This document shows positions 18,084-29,745 of a DNA stretch of 60,000 bases, piece by piece. Under the pieces are notes generated by a model. That model worked only from the letters and a program-made list of their open reading frames with translations, was not told where the DNA came from and did no database searches. Position numbers and translations under genes: made by a program. Numbering within the stretch: the stretch's first letter is position 1; each line of letters starts with the position of its first letter. Source of the DNA: Strigamia acuminata. Lineage: Eukaryota > Arthropoda > Chilopoda > Geophilomorpha > Linotaeniidae. Location of the stretch: assembly GCA_949358305.1 (NCBI GenBank), contig OX442315.1, positions 32,950,427-33,010,426 on the forward strand. Reading direction: 5' to 3'.

Positions 18084-21000
18084 ATGCAGAAGTCAGGAGA
18101 ATCCTCGATGGGAAAAATCCCTATTTTGGGCATTTCGAACTACGAAACGTGGCAGCGCTCGATGCGCATGCTCCTCAAAGCGGAGGGCCTCTGGAGGCAC
18201 GTAACAGAAGAGAAAGAGGCTGAACATTTATTAACTTTGACCGACAAAGAAAAAGAACGATTCGCGACGAAAAAGGATAAAGCACTCGGCATTATCTACG
18301 TCCACGTGAGCGAGGCGAAACGTTCTGTGTTGGATGTCTGTAACACCCCCAAAGAGGCTTGGGAAGCGTTATCCAAAATCTACGCCCCTAGTTCTCTGGC
18401 GAGACAGGCAGCCATGCGGTGGCAATTCTTGAGTCTTCACCTCGAGGCGAACGAGGAAATGGTCGATTTCATCGCACGTGTCGACCACCACGTCCGCCAA
18501 CTTAAGGACATTCAAGAAGACGTATCCGATAAGCATCATGCATACCAGTATTTAAACCGCATACCGCAGGAATACGCCCAAGTGACATTCGCCATCTATC
18601 ACATGCCTTTGGCGGACTTTACGCCAAGCAAGGTTTCAGAACAGTTGATATCCGAATATTTACGTCTCAAATCGATGGGTTTGGCCCATAATTCTTCTTC
18701 AACATCGGTGCACGCGTCCGCCAAAGACCAATCGCGACCTCGGAATGATTCTCGTCGTCGACGACCGCTGTCATCCGTGAAGTGCTTCAACTGCGACCAA
18801 ATGGGGCACTACGCTAACAAATGTCCCCTTCCTCGGCGCACTGACCCAAATCAGTCTTCGGCTTCGTTCCAACGCTCTAGAAGTAAGAGCAAGAAGCCTA
18901 ATAAGAATTCTGCGCCGAAAGTTGATGACACGCGTCCCCGAGGCAACTCGCGTCCTGTGCGGAAGACGATTTTCTTCGTGAACGCACCGCAAGTGGTTGA
19001 GCGCCCGGTTGCTCACTTTATGCAATCCAACGAGTGGATTGTAGATTGTGGCGCTACAGACCACGTCTCGCATGTACGATCATGGTTCTCCGACTTTACG
19101 AACATTGTACCTTTCGACATTGAATTAGGCCAGGGAAAATCCCAAGTTACTGGCAAAGGAACCGTACAATTATTGACACGCGTAGACGATTACGACAGTA
19201 TTGTGGTCTTGACGAACGTTTTATACGCGCCGAGCTTCGAAGCCAATTTGATCTCGGTGTCCAAGATCGACAAGACCCGTCACCATATCCACATTTATAA
19301 TGGTGAAGTTAACATCTATGAATCGTCGATTGAGAGTCCCATCCTACGCGCACGGGAGAAGAGTGGCCTTTATTATGTGGACGGGTTGTGCTCTAATCCG
19401 GCTGTCTCGACATTGATTTCTCCAATCACTCAACCTGAGCCTGTACAGACTTTCGTAACGACAGAGGTTGAATTCGAGAACATCCCGAAGCCTAAAAAGC
19501 AACAGTCAAAGCAACGTGACATTTCGGACTTTAGAATTCAAATGCCACCAATGCCAAACCAGAAGTCAATTCCGGTAGTGACCAATCCATTGCCTATTCC
19601 GCAATCCTTACCTCCTATCCACAATGAGCCACCTACCCCATCCTATGCTGATGTAATACAGCAAATCCCTTCCACACCTTTGCCAGTGATCTCCAATCCT
19701 TGCAATGTCTCTCCGTCACAAAAAGAGATAATCCCGAAACCTTTTCAATCCCCGAAGAAGGTTATCGCCAATCCTGCTTCAATCAAAGATGCAACTGGTT
19801 TGTGGCATAGTCGTCTTGGCCACTTACACACTAATGCGATGCGATTGTTGGCGAACAACGATCATGTGCACGGTCTCGAGCCAGCTGAAGTACGCCAAGA
19901 ACTGGCTTGCAACCACTGTCGGATTGCAAAATCAACTAGGGCTTCGCACAAACCGGATCCACATCCTTGCACGACACAACCACTAGACCTTCTACACATG
20001 GACGTGTGGGGGCCGGCTCCTGTGACCTCTTTTGGTGGTGCTCGTTTTGTCTTTACCGTCATCGACGATGCGACGAGATACACCTGGATAACGCCCCTTG
20101 CACAGAAATCACAAGTTTTTGAATGCTTCAAAGACCTCGTTGCCAGACTCGAACGGGTTGCAAATACCCGCATCAAAGCGATTCGGTCTGACAGAGGAGG
20201 TGAATTTATGTCCAATGAATTTCTTCAATACCTTAAAGAAAAGGGGATCCAGGGTCAGCGAACAAATCCGTCATCACCACAGATGAACGGAACTGCCGAG
20301 AGAATCAACAGGACGATGGCCGACAACTTTCGATCTATACTCGAAGAAACACAACTTCCAGAGGGCCTGTGGGCTGAACTAGCGGTTACATTCGCCTACA
20401 TCAAAAATCGCAGCCCACATTCACGATTAAAGAATGAAGTGCCATACATCCTCTGGCGTCAACGTGCCCTATCACTTCGACATTTGAGAAAGATCGGATC
20501 CAAATGTTGGGTACACTTTACTGCACCAGGCCGAAAGAAACTCGATGCTCGGGCCTGGGAAGGATTTTTGGTTGGATATGCAACGGGAACACGAGGATAT
20601 CGTGTGTGGAACCCCATAGATAACTCGATAACGGAATCCATTCACGTTAAAATAGACGAGTATCAATCCTACCGAAAATTGCTTAGAAATCGTAATGGTC
20701 GCCAAAATCAAACTTTCGACGATCCAGATGCTGACCGACAACAAAGAGTATCATTCGACGACGACGTACATTACGTCGATTGGCCCAAACGGACAGATTC
20801 GGATGACGGATCGTCAAATGGTGAATCTGATGATGATGATGACGACGATGGAAATGGATCGGTTTCGAGATCGATATCCATTCCTTGTGTTCACATTCCT
20901 CCACTTAATACTCCGGAACGTCAACTTATAGATGCATGTGCATTAGCATTGCCCAGTTCAGCAAGCGTGGGCCGCTCAGCATCATACCCGATTCTTTATC

Positions 21001-23087
21001 AAGAGGAAGGACAGGACACGGATGAAGATGTTGGACAGATCGTCGAGGAGGCAATTCAACCGGACGCAGCACAATTGCATCAAGTTCGATCCCCTCACAT
21101 CTCACCAGAAACGTCTCAAGCAAGTTCTCCCGGACTCTCGCCGCCGGGATCACCACTACGTTTTGTCACAACACGTAGAAGAGATGGCCGAAACGTTTTG
21201 CAGCAAATGATGCCAATTTTCGATCAAGGTGCTTTATCTCCGTTACCTCCTGGTCCAACTCATGTTGCAGCCCCGTCAGCGGGAAAAACGTCTTTCTTTT
21301 GGCGCTATATCGGCGGAGATACAGTCTTTAGACGATGGGTTCGGGAGGAGCATCTTCGGAAAGATCAACGACCCGGCTGCATCGATATCGACGTTTATTA
21401 TTTCCCGGAACCGAATCTTCGACTGCGTTCGAGACGAGACGTTGAAGAATTCTGTGTTATGAACGATCTCCCCTACGACCCGGAACTGTTCTTTTTCGGC
21501 AATATGGAACACACGCTGCCCACGATTCCTGGTCCTCGTCACGTCGCACATCTATGTCGCACGGAACCGTCATCGTATGCCGAAATCCCAAAATTTCATG
21601 ACGCCCCAAAATGGCGCGAAGCCATCGATGAGGAGTTAGGGACATTCAAAGAAAGAGAAATTTACGTTGAAGTCCCGAGACCGCCCAAAACCACAGTGTT
21701 GGGCTGTAAATGGATTTTCAAGTTAAAATCGGACGCGGCCGGCACCATAACTCGTTATCGCGCAAGACTCGTGGCCCAGGGCTTTCGACAAACCCTGGGA
21801 GTGGACTACGACGAGGTCTTCAGTCCGGTCGTAAACTTTGTGCTCATCCGACTTTTCTTCTGTCTTCTGGTTGTTTTGAAAGGGTGGAAAGATGCGCACC
21901 TCGACGTCAGGTGTGCATACCTGTACGGGGACCTGAAGCACAAGGTGTACATGCGCATCCCGGCAGGTGCAACCTGTACGAATCCCGACAACGTATGGCT
22001 GCTTGTTAAATCCCTCTACGGACTTCACCAATCAGGGAGGCAGTGGTACGAAAAGTTGGACGAGTCACTTCGAGCCCTCGGTTTCCGGAAAATGCCCGCC
22101 TGCAATTGCGTGTATATCTACGGCAATTGTGCAGTCATGCTGGTGTACGTCGATGACATTGTTCTGTTTTACGCTTCCGACACCGTGTTAAACCGAATTA
22201 TCCAACTTATCACCTCGAAGTTCGATATCGTCAACCTCGGACCCATCACGAAACTATTAGGAGTCGAGTTCATCCGAGATATGGGGCGCACCTTTATTTC
22301 ACAACGCGCCTATATTGCCAAACTGGTCAAGAAGTTTGAAGTATTGACGAATCGACTCGTGAAAGTCCCAGTTACACCCGGGACGACACTCGTGAGGGGA
22401 CCCACCGACAACTTGATTGACTTTCCATATCGATCGCTGATCGGATCGCTTCTGTTTCTGGCTTCGAGGACGCGCCCCGACATCTTATTTTCCGTCATTT
22501 CGCTGAGTCAATTCAATACGTGCTACGACAAAACCCACATTCGTGCCCTTTTGCAAGTACTCCAATACGTGGCAAACACCATGGATTATTGCATCGAACT
22601 TTCAGGCTGCACGTCCAGTCAGCTCTGGGCGTATACGGATGCGTCGTGGGCAAGCGACTTGGCTACGTCTTTAAGTTTCGGCGGTTTCATAACTTATATC
22701 GGAAATGTGCCTATTGGCTGGTCGTGCCGAAAACAATCAACGGTCGCATGTTCAACTATGGAAGCGGAGTTTATCGCCCTAGTTGAATGTGTGAAAGAAA
22801 CTTACTGGCTCGATCACATTTTCACCGAATTTCCGATCCTCGACCATATCTCGCGACCGATTATTTACTCCGACGCCCTGGCCAGTATTCAATTTACATC
22901 GAATGACGTGGAGAATGCTAAAACAAAGCATATCCGCGTCAAATACCATTGGCTCAGGGAGTGGTTCACGGCAGGATGTTTTGATCTTCGTAAAGTGTCC
23001 GGTGAACGGAACGTCGCAGACATATTCACCAAATGGCTCAGCTCTGAACGTCTGCGATCACTAATTTCAAACATCTTCCGACTGTGA
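18084..23087 (+). CDS. Copia Gag-Pol polyprotein
   Basis: 1667 aa in one uninterrupted frame from ATG at 18084. UBN2-type Gag at the N-terminus; CCHC knuckle CFNCDQMGHYANKC near 18783; protease WIVDCGATDHV with catalytic Asp codon at 19044 (DCG instead of the usual DSG/DTG); integrase zinc domain LWHSRLGHLH...CNHC near 19800-19920; integrase core LHMDVWGP, RSDRGGEF and NGTAERINR (about 20000-20315); a long acidic linker; RT with KWIFKLK, LDVRCAYLYG and YVDD at 22146-22157; RNase H with YTDASWASD near 22633 and STMEAEF. Gag and Pol are in one frame, so their ratio must be set by processing or splicing. The copy appears coding-competent. Confidence 0.95.
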   Translation: MQKSGESSMGKIPILGISNYETWQRSMRMLLKAEGLWRHVTEEKEAEHLLTLTDKEKERFATKKDKALGIIYVHVSEAKRSVLDVCNTPKEAWEALSKIYAPSSLARQAAMRWQFLSLHLEANEEMVDFIARVDHHVRQLKDIQEDVSDKHHAYQYLNRIPQEYAQVTFAIYHMPLADFTPSKVSEQLISEYLRLKSMGLAHNSSSTSVHASAKDQSRPRNDSRRRRPLSSVKCFNCDQMGHYANKCPLPRRTDPNQSSASFQRSRSKSKKPNKNSAPKVDDTRPRGNSRPVRKTIFFVNAPQVVERPVAHFMQSNEWIVDCGATDHVSHVRSWFSDFTNIVPFDIELGQGKSQVTGKGTVQLLTRVDDYDSIVVLTNVLYAPSFEANLISVSKIDKTRHHIHIYNGEVNIYESSIESPILRAREKSGLYYVDGLCSNPAVSTLISPITQPEPVQTFVTTEVEFENIPKPKKQQSKQRDISDFRIQMPPMPNQKSIPVVTNPLPIPQSLPPIHNEPPTPSYADVIQQIPSTPLPVISNPCNVSPSQKEIIPKPFQSPKKVIANPASIKDATGLWHSRLGHLHTNAMRLLANNDHVHGLEPAEVRQELACNHCRIAKSTRASHKPDPHPCTTQPLDLLHMDVWGPAPVTSFGGARFVFTVIDDATRYTWITPLAQKSQVFECFKDLVARLERVANTRIKAIRSDRGGEFMSNEFLQYLKEKGIQGQRTNPSSPQMNGTAERINRTMADNFRSILEETQLPEGLWAELAVTFAYIKNRSPHSRLKNEVPYILWRQRALSLRHLRKIGSKCWVHFTAPGRKKLDARAWEGFLVGYATGTRGYRVWNPIDNSITESIHVKIDEYQSYRKLLRNRNGRQNQTFDDPDADRQQRVSFDDDVHYVDWPKRTDSDDGSSNGESDDDDDDDGNGSVSRSISIPCVHIPPLNTPERQLIDACALALPSSASVGRSASYPILYQEEGQDTDEDVGQIVEEAIQPDAAQLHQVRSPHISPETSQASSPGLSPPGSPLRFVTTRRRDGRNVLQQMMPIFDQGALSPLPPGPTHVAAPSAGKTSFFWRYIGGDTVFRRWVREEHLRKDQRPGCIDIDVYYFPEPNLRLRSRRDVEEFCVMNDLPYDPELFFFGNMEHTLPTIPGPRHVAHLCRTEPSSYAEIPKFHDAPKWREAIDEELGTFKEREIYVEVPRPPKTTVLGCKWIFKLKSDAAGTITRYRARLVAQGFRQTLGVDYDEVFSPVVNFVLIRLFFCLLVVLKGWKDAHLDVRCAYLYGDLKHKVYMRIPAGATCTNPDNVWLLVKSLYGLHQSGRQWYEKLDESLRALGFRKMPACNCVYIYGNCAVMLVYVDDIVLFYASDTVLNRIIQLITSKFDIVNLGPITKLLGVEFIRDMGRTFISQRAYIAKLVKKFEVLTNRLVKVPVTPGTTLVRGPTDNLIDFPYRSLIGSLLFLASRTRPDILFSVISLSQFNTCYDKTHIRALLQVLQYVANTMDYCIELSGCTSSQLWAYTDASWASDLATSLSFGGFITYIGNVPIGWSCRKQSTVACSTMEAEFIALVECVKETYWLDHIFTEFPILDHISRPIIYSDALASIQFTSNDVENAKTKHIRVKYHWLREWFTAGCFDLRKVSGERNVADIFTKWLSSERLRSLISNIFRL

Positions 23088-23308
23088 ACTCTTACCGAGA
23101 CCTTATCGTGACATTCTTTATTTCTTATACCGGATTATGAGGATCATCGAGTTTCTGAGGGAATATTCGGGCTTACGTAGTGTTTTTCAATGATAGTACC
23201 CGGCTCGATGATTCGACCTTATTATTTATCTTTTCCCGTAAATTATACTGTAATTCCAGTTTTTGCATAGGCTTTTCCCCTGATTCTATTTCCATCGATA
23301 GGGGGAAT
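23088..23308 (+). other. Copia 3' untranslated region and polypurine tract
   Basis: 220 bp after the stop, AT-rich, ending in the purine-rich GATAGGGGGAAT (23297-23308) directly before the 3' LTR; this is the expected plus-strand primer. No coding sequence. Confidence 0.75.
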
Positions 23309-23846
23309 TGTTGGTCTATAAGACCGTGACATGTCTCGATGTGATATAGAATCACATAATGATCTTTCATTTCGGTGTATATTTATACATTTATAATTAT
23401 CCAGTCTGTTTTGTTAATATTCGATATTTATTATCATTGATTGTATTTATGCATGCAGCACCATGCATTCGTTAGACTTTCTATTCAATTCCCAATGTAT
23501 TATGTTCTTTTAATGCCATGCATCGCCACCAGAGTGTGTCCCACTCTCTCTTGTTTTCTTCCAACATGGCCGCACACAGTGCTTTGTGCTGTGTGATTTT
23601 CTCAACTCCAGAATGGAGCCTATTTGTAAGTTATTTCATTTCCATTAAATGTTTTATTATTTTAGTTGTTAGTGTTCATTATTAGAACACCTTTTAGTCC
23701 ATCTCCAGCGCATATAAGCGGCCTTAAGCCGCGCGCCCGTCTCGTACGCATTGCCGTTATCGTCGTCGCCTCGTACGTGTGTGAAACACGCCTATCGCTT
23801 CCTTTTTCGGTGTGAAAACCGAACTGCGCCGCTTTCCTCTGCTACA
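23309..23846 (+). repeat. 3' LTR of the Copia element
   Basis: Same length (538 bp) and, by eye, same sequence as 16460-16997. Followed by the CGTAC target duplication at 23847-23851. Confidence 0.96.
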
Positions 23847-24032
23847 CGTACGGGGTTGGTTGGCGAGCCAGCCGGCAGTCACCCGCAGTACTTCATCAAC
23901 GAGCGACAGAATCCTGCGGATCTGACAACCTCTCTGCCCCCGGATTTACCACCGCCGCCCCCGGCAGTGCCACCAGTGATCCTCCGCCCATGCAGAGGGG
24001 TGCTGCCGGCTCTTCGCAGAGGAGAGCGATAA
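23847..24032 (+). pseudogene. Detached 3' end of gypsy ORF3
   Basis: After the second CGTAC, the ORF3 frame continues in phase for about 60 codons to TAA at 24030-24032. The segment is Pro-rich (LPPPPPAVPP-like), like the preceding ORF3 C-terminus. It is cut off from its N-terminal part by the Copia insertion. Confidence 0.8.
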
Positions 24033-24076
24033 AATTGAGATCGCTCCGATCCGAGATCGAAGCTGGAGGAGGGACG
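24033..24076 (+). other. Gypsy polypurine tract region
   Basis: Short stretch between the ORF3 stop and the 3' LTR; GGAGGAGGGA at 24065-24074 is the likely plus-strand primer. Confidence 0.65.
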
Positions 24077-24896
24077 TGTGGTGACCCAGTTGGATAAGTG
24101 TCCCCCCAGGGCGGATGCTTGTCCTCTGAGTCACTGTGATTGAAGAGTCGTTCCCCCCCGAGTCGGCTCCACCTCCCCATGGCAGGTGTGTGCCCCGAGG
24201 GGGAGGAAGCGGCTGATGGTCAGCCCCCATTGGTTGATCGCCGGCCCTTCACCCCACTGCATAAAAGGCTGTGTTTCCCGCCTAAAGTAAGAACTTACAC
24301 AAACGACACCAAGAACACAGCAACTACCTCACCGTCAGGCCAACTTCAACTACAAGTTAGGATTGATCGAGGATCGCTGAGTAAAGTGCAAACTGTAACT
24401 CTCACGAAGTCACTTGCGAGCTATTCCTGCGAAAGCACGAGAATAGCCCTTGTGAAATCACCCAGAATAATCGCCCAGACGATTATTCGCCGAAGTAAGT
24501 GTCCGAGTGCTTTGTAGGGAACCCCAAAGTTCCTAGACGAGGCCTCTGCGACGCTAAACAAACCCTAGACAACAGGCACGGATAGAAGACTCGAAAGAGC
24601 ATTCCACCGCGTCCGTGAAGACGAATCCGTGACGAATTAACGACAACTCGAGACGCCGCCTTTGTTCCGCCGACCACGCGGAATCGACGACGCCATCTTG
24701 AGAAATCCTTTGTTCGACGCTGACCACGTCGACTCTAGAATTATTACTGAGTGTATTTTAAAGGCATAAAGCCTGGTGAATAAATTACCTGTTTATTTAC
24801 ATACATTTGGTATTCATTTGGGTATTTACATAATTGATCACAGGTAAAGTATTACACGTTAGCGCTATTTAAACCTATACCAAGTAGGACGCGACA
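24077..24896 (+). repeat. 3' LTR of the gypsy element
   Basis: 820 bp, apparently identical to 4639-5458; followed by AAAT (24897-24900) duplicating 4635-4638. Confidence 0.96.
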
Positions 24897-27681
24897 AAAT
24901 ATAGGATAAAATTGTGTAAAAACATTTTTTTTTTACACTTTATATCCTTCAAAACATATTTATTCATTTATTTAATCATTTATTCATTTTTTTACCAATT
25001 CCTATACTCCAACCTTGGCAAATCTATATTTTAAAAGTTGCAGTGTTTAGTCCGCAATTATATGCAGTTGCTGTTAGTGATATTGACCCTTACACCACAC
25101 CGGAATTGATTAGTTTTTTGATATTTCGCAGTTTAAATGTTAAACTTACACAACTATTTTTTCACTGTCGACATTTACACGATTTCTGCTATGGAAACTA
25201 AATAATTACAATTAAATATCAGAATATTTCCGCCATGGAAACAGTAAATCCATATTGAAATGGCTGAAATCAATTGAAAGAACTATGTAATTAAAGGAAT
25301 AATATCGCTAGGCAATTAATACAAGTGTTTATTTACTTGTGGCATTGCAAATTAATTAGATTTGAGTAATTACAAGAGTAAATTATGTGTTGTTTATTGG
25401 CTGTGTGTTATCTAAGTTTGTCATATGAGTAGTTACAGCCACAGCATATAGTCCCTGTTGTCACTTACGGTATTGATGTGTATATTTTCTGGGGTGTATG
25501 CGCGAAATGTTGAAGGATCAATATAACTGCTAAGAGGCGAAGTCTCTTTGTTACTACCAATAGGTTCCGCCTAAGTTGTCGATGATTTTACTCGAATCGT
25601 ACGAGCACTGTGGGGTTGGAACTTAACAATCTCGTGCACTGAAAAATGAAGGTGTGTATTTTCTTTATGGAATAATAGTGTGATTGCAAACTGATGTGGG
25701 TATGATCAATTGACATTTGCGTGTGTTTTGTTTTGAACGTATTATAGTTCTAAACGCTTTTTAGCTCTTTACATCGAATATTTCACATTTCAAGATTTAA
25801 TCCGAGTTTATTTGTAATTATATAGTTGCTATATATTTAAAGAATAATTTATTTATACGTATATTTTTTAATTGAATGGTAGATTGTTTTTTAATTAAAT
25901 AGTTGATTTATAAAAATAGGCTCCCTGAGATATTTTGTATCGCGGCGTAATTCAAGACGCGTCTATTTACATCTTAGAAAACGCGTCTATTTACATCTTA
26001 GAAAACGCGATCCATTACAATTTAATGACTTGAGCAAATCAGTTATTTGGGATACGTTTTACAGTAAAAAAAAATCTTGACAAATTTAGAGTAAACATGG
26101 GATGAGCAATTTATTAAACATGACGAATTTGGGTTTTGAATCGGTACAACTAACTGTTGCTGCCTAAAAGGGCAACAGGCAGGATTTGTTAGAGGTGAGA
26201 TAAGTTTGAGCCAGCAGTCACAAATGTGAGGTCTGCATGAATAAATTCCATAAATGTACAACACATAAATTTTTTTATCATTTATTATTTATAACATTAA
26301 CGTTGTGCTAATATCCACCTACAGTTTTTTGTTTCTAACTGGAAAAATCTATGGACTTATGGGGCCTTTGGGCTAGAGGGCCGGGGCCTGTTACAATGGG
26401 CTTAGGCTATGTTTATGGCCTGTGAACGGGAAAAACAATTTAAAGAACTCTTTCGATGTTTTGGTGTCTGAACAAACCCATATGATTCAAAAATATATTT
26501 TACGATATACTCTTCTCGATATACTTTTCTCAAAACTTTTCAGTCAGAGATAATTTTTTTAAGAACAATTCAAGGCTAATTAGAAGGTGCTCTACAACTT
26601 TGCAATTGACATTTTTTGCGTAGCATTGTTGGTTTAAAAGTTACGAGTTGCAAAACAGTGATGCAACAATGTCACATGAATTTAACACGTTTCATTGAAT
26701 TCGTCACATGTCATTTACTTAAATTCATAATCAAAAGTTTTTTGAATTAACATGATTATGAAATAATTCACCTGGTAGGTGTTCGGCGAGACACCCTGTA
26801 TATCTTTAGCTTTGCTCGATTAATGCATTCCAAAATGGATAACAGTATTCGTGCATAAAATAATGCATTTATAATATAATTTAAAAAATAGATTTTGACA
26901 ATGCATATATATTTTACTAATAATAATATTGTGGAATGCATTTTGCAATAGTTTTTCAAAATGTATTATCACTTGCAAATCAATGGTACGCAAAAATGTA
27001 TTATTAAATGTATTATCATTTGCAAATCAATAAGATGAAAAAATGTATTACAAAATGCATTCTCCAAGTGCATTTCAAAATTCATTGTAACATAATCGCA
27101 ATATATTTTTCAACCATACGGGAAACTGATTATTTTGACATGTCTGAAAAACAAAACTGAATTTTTAGGAATTTAAACAGAAAACTTGAAATTATTCGAA
27201 AAAAAATTAATTGAATCCCTCCATTAACGACCACAAACGACTACTTTTATTGAGTATTATGCGTGGTTGCCATAAATAGACGTCAGTGCAATAAATAAAC
27301 AATAATCAGTGTAAGCACACAATCAAAACACACGATTATTCATACGGTTTCTAAGCGGATAAGATAAATTATACACGTGCGAGGCCGAAACTAGCCAAAC
27401 GATTTAAACCCGGACCACCGCAAGTCCCAGTGGCGCCGTTTTCACGCCAAAACATCCGGAAAATTACCGTGTTTCATAACGTTCTATTCCATCAATATCT
27501 TTCGATCAAATCAGTTGAATGATTAGCGAAGCATGCAAAATATTAACACACTGAACATTTCGTCATACGGACAAAATGGAGTATGGAGTACGGACTAATA
27601 CATAATTTACTATTTTTTTAACAAAGACGCACGCATGGCGATTGAAAGTTGGAGATAAAGTTTTTGTTTTGTCTTTCATAG
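24897..27681. other. Non-coding region upstream of the Slo2-A distal exon
   Basis: AT-rich sequence with no supportable exon. It contains a two-copy 24-bp tandem repeat (25957-26004, ACGCGTCTATTTACATCTTA core), a partial MITE copy (26587-26799), and imperfect direct repeats around TGTATTATCA-TTGCAAATCAAT at about 26958 and 27006. It may be intronic if the 4490 exon belongs to Slo2-A. Confidence 0.5.
26587..26799. mobile_element. Partial, diverged copy of the inverted-repeat MITE seen at 36336-37093
   Basis: GGTGCTCTACAACTTTGCAA at 26585 and a TTTAAAAGTTA word, ending ACACCCTGTA near 26799, mirror the right arm of the element at 36336-37093. Only one arm is recognisable. Confidence 0.5.
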
Positions 27682-27765
27682 CAACGCCATCCAGCGGGGG
27701 AGGAGCACCACCTACGGGGCAACCTATCCAGCCCACACCTTCGACCCGAGTCCACTCGCGCCCCT

Positions 27766-27956
27766 ATGTGGCCGCCGATTTTGCCGCGTTTTTCTAGTGG
27801 TGGTGGACAAGGAGGCAATTTTAATTACGGAGATATGGAGCAATGGCTACCCGGAAGAATCAATTCGTCCAAAAATTCTAAGTTAAGAGCGACGGCTGTA
27901 AGAAAACCGATTCCCAACAACCCGGAATACGAAATTTTTGAAGATAATGGAGAACG
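27766..27956 (+). CDS. Putative distal first coding exon of Slo2-A
   Basis: ATG at 27766 opens MWPPILPRFSSGGGQ and the exon ends at CG|GTAAAG in phase 2, the phase needed by Slo2-A exon 2 (31763). The joined codon would be Arg directly before VKIEYF. Slo2-B also has Arg before its VKVELF, and vertebrate KCNT1 has Arg before VKVEFYV. The frame is open upstream to an acceptor-like TTTCATAG at 27674-27681, so it could be internal. It would give a longer N-terminus than the proximal start at 31630. Confidence 0.6.
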
Positions 27957-29315
27957 GTAAAGAAAAATTCATATTTTTTAATTTTTTTTTATTTTTTTGG
28001 GTGTTTTTAATGTGCTAAAATGTGAAATATAATTTTTATTTATAATCGAAGGTCGTAAATAGAAGAATTTGTTACTCCGGTTTAATTTTTCCCGCTGAAA
28101 ATTATTAACGACTTGAGGAATTAATGTTAGAACGTGGGTCGTAAAATGGCGATATAAGCTTAGTTATCGATTTCTAACGATTCGATGTTTGAAAGAATAA
28201 GGACTTAGTTACGACAATTTGTTTTTTTTATTTGCTTTTTGCTTGTTGCTAACCAACCACGTGTTGCTGCGCAGCCAACCCCTGGCGGTGTTTGTTTCGT
28301 GTCAAGTTGTACCGGTAACAAAATTGTTATTAGTACTTTTTTGTTTATTACCGTAGTTTTGTTTGAGTAAGAATTTCTCCATCGTGCATGCTTCTATAAA
28401 TTGTATGGTATTGTTTTACGACTATTTCGATTTTTCCATGTGGCTGACTCTCACTGAAATAAACTCTTGACCTAATGATTTTTCTAGCGGTGATCAAAAA
28501 TGTTGTATTTTCACACGGAATGATAAATAATTCTGCTTAGTTTCTTCTGTTGGTGTTCAGTCAAACTACTTTATTTGGCAGAATCGGTGGTCATCATAGA
28601 GACATAGACAGGTTTAGGGTTTCGGTCCCAGGAAATCGGTACCCCGGTTTCCCGAATGAAAAATTACGGAACCAGGTATCGGGAAATCTGAAAAAATAAC
28701 CGGTACTTGCGGTACCGGCCAGAATAACAGAAATACCACTTTGTCATTCAGGGCCGTCTTAACCTAACCCTGGGCTTAAAAAAATCAGACGCCCCTTGTC
28801 CCTTGTCGTAATTTAAAAAAAAATCATTTTTGCATTTGCAATTTTACAGGCCCGTTCCTAGGGTATGCTTGTAGTGCACTCGTGTTTTTTGGGCATGCTC
28901 GGGGCCCACTCCCATCCCCTTCCAAAAGAAGTACCGGTAAGCATTTTTGTGAAAAATAAATTTGAATCAAAAAATGCATTTTTGGACTTACAAATGCATT
29001 TTCGAACATAAAAATGCATCTTTAGGGGTGGCGCCTCCTGACCTGTGGCGCCCGTGTGTTTTACACACTATCAACAATGTGTAGGAACGGGCCTACGAGT
29101 TCAGCTTATATTTGAACACTCATGAAGAATCTTTGTAGGAGGAGCCTGGCATACTTCTCTGCCCGTTATCCCTCTGTCCAGCGCCCCTCTCTGCCCGGCG
29201 CCTCTGGACTGAAGCCCAGTTAGCCCAATGGTAAAGATGGCTCTATTGTCATTGCGACTTTACGAATCATAACGTCGCAATGACGAACATGGTCGGTCTA
29301 GACATGACATATTAC

Positions 29316-29745
29316 ATCATTTTAGATATTTTCTTTTCTATTTTTCATCATTTCAGACATTTTTCACTATTTTTCATTATTTTAGACATTTTTTTGTCTA
29401 TTTTCCATCATTTCAGACATTTTTTTGTCTATTTTCCATCATTTCAGATATTTTTTAACTATTTTTCATCATTTCAGACATATTTTTAAACTATTTTTCA
29501 TCATTTCAGACATTTTTATCGATTTTTCTTCATTTTAGACATTCTTTGATGGATATTTAGTCATTTCAGACATCCTTTGTGGTCAATTTAGTCATTTCAG
29601 ACATCCTTTGTGGTCAATTTAGTCATTTCAGACATCCTTTGTGGTGAATTTAGTCATTTCAGACATCCTTTGTGGTCAATTTAGTCATTTCAGACATCCT
29701 TTGTGGTCAATTTAGTCATTTCAGACATCTTTCGATGGTTATTTA
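29316..29745. repeat. 31-bp minisatellite, two subfamilies
   Basis: Tandem units sharing TCATTTCAGACAT. The left half (to about 29520) has T-rich units with TTTTTTGTCTATTTT-type sequence; the right half has near-perfect 31-bp units with ATCCTTTGTGGTCAATTTAG. The unit length equals that of the PGLS intron array but the sequences are unrelated. Confidence 0.93.

Larger units (their letters stand above)
16460..23846 (+). mobile_element. Copia-type LTR retrotransposon nested in gypsy ORF3
   Basis: 538-bp LTRs at 16460-16997 and 23309-23846 (TGTTGG...CTACA) look identical. The 5-bp target duplication CGTAC lies at 16455-16459 and 23847-23851. The single intact ORF has domain order Gag-protease-integrase-RT-RNase H, diagnostic of Copia. 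The purine tract AGGGGGAAT precedes the 3' LTR. LTR identity and an intact ORF suggest a very recent insertion, necessarily later than the gypsy insertion. Confidence 0.97.
4639..24896 (+). mobile_element. Ty3/gypsy-type LTR retrotransposon, young, interrupted by a nested Copia element
   Basis: Two 820-bp LTRs (4639-5458 and 24077-24896) begin TGTGG and end GACA, and no difference is visible between them by eye. The flanking 4-bp direct repeat AAAT (4635-4638 and 24897-24900) is the target duplication. In order: LTR, tRNA-Pro-like primer site, gag, pol (protease-RT-RNase H-integrase, the gypsy order), ORF3, purine tract, LTR. Without the Copia insert (16460-23846 plus one CGTAC) it is about 12.9 kb, large for the group. 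Gag and pol frames are uninterrupted. Apparently identical LTRs and intact gag-pol point to a recent insertion. Confidence 0.96.

Noticed and set aside
29280-29489. Small protein rich in HHFRHF repeats
   Set aside because: It is a translation of the T-rich minisatellite and has no coding features.
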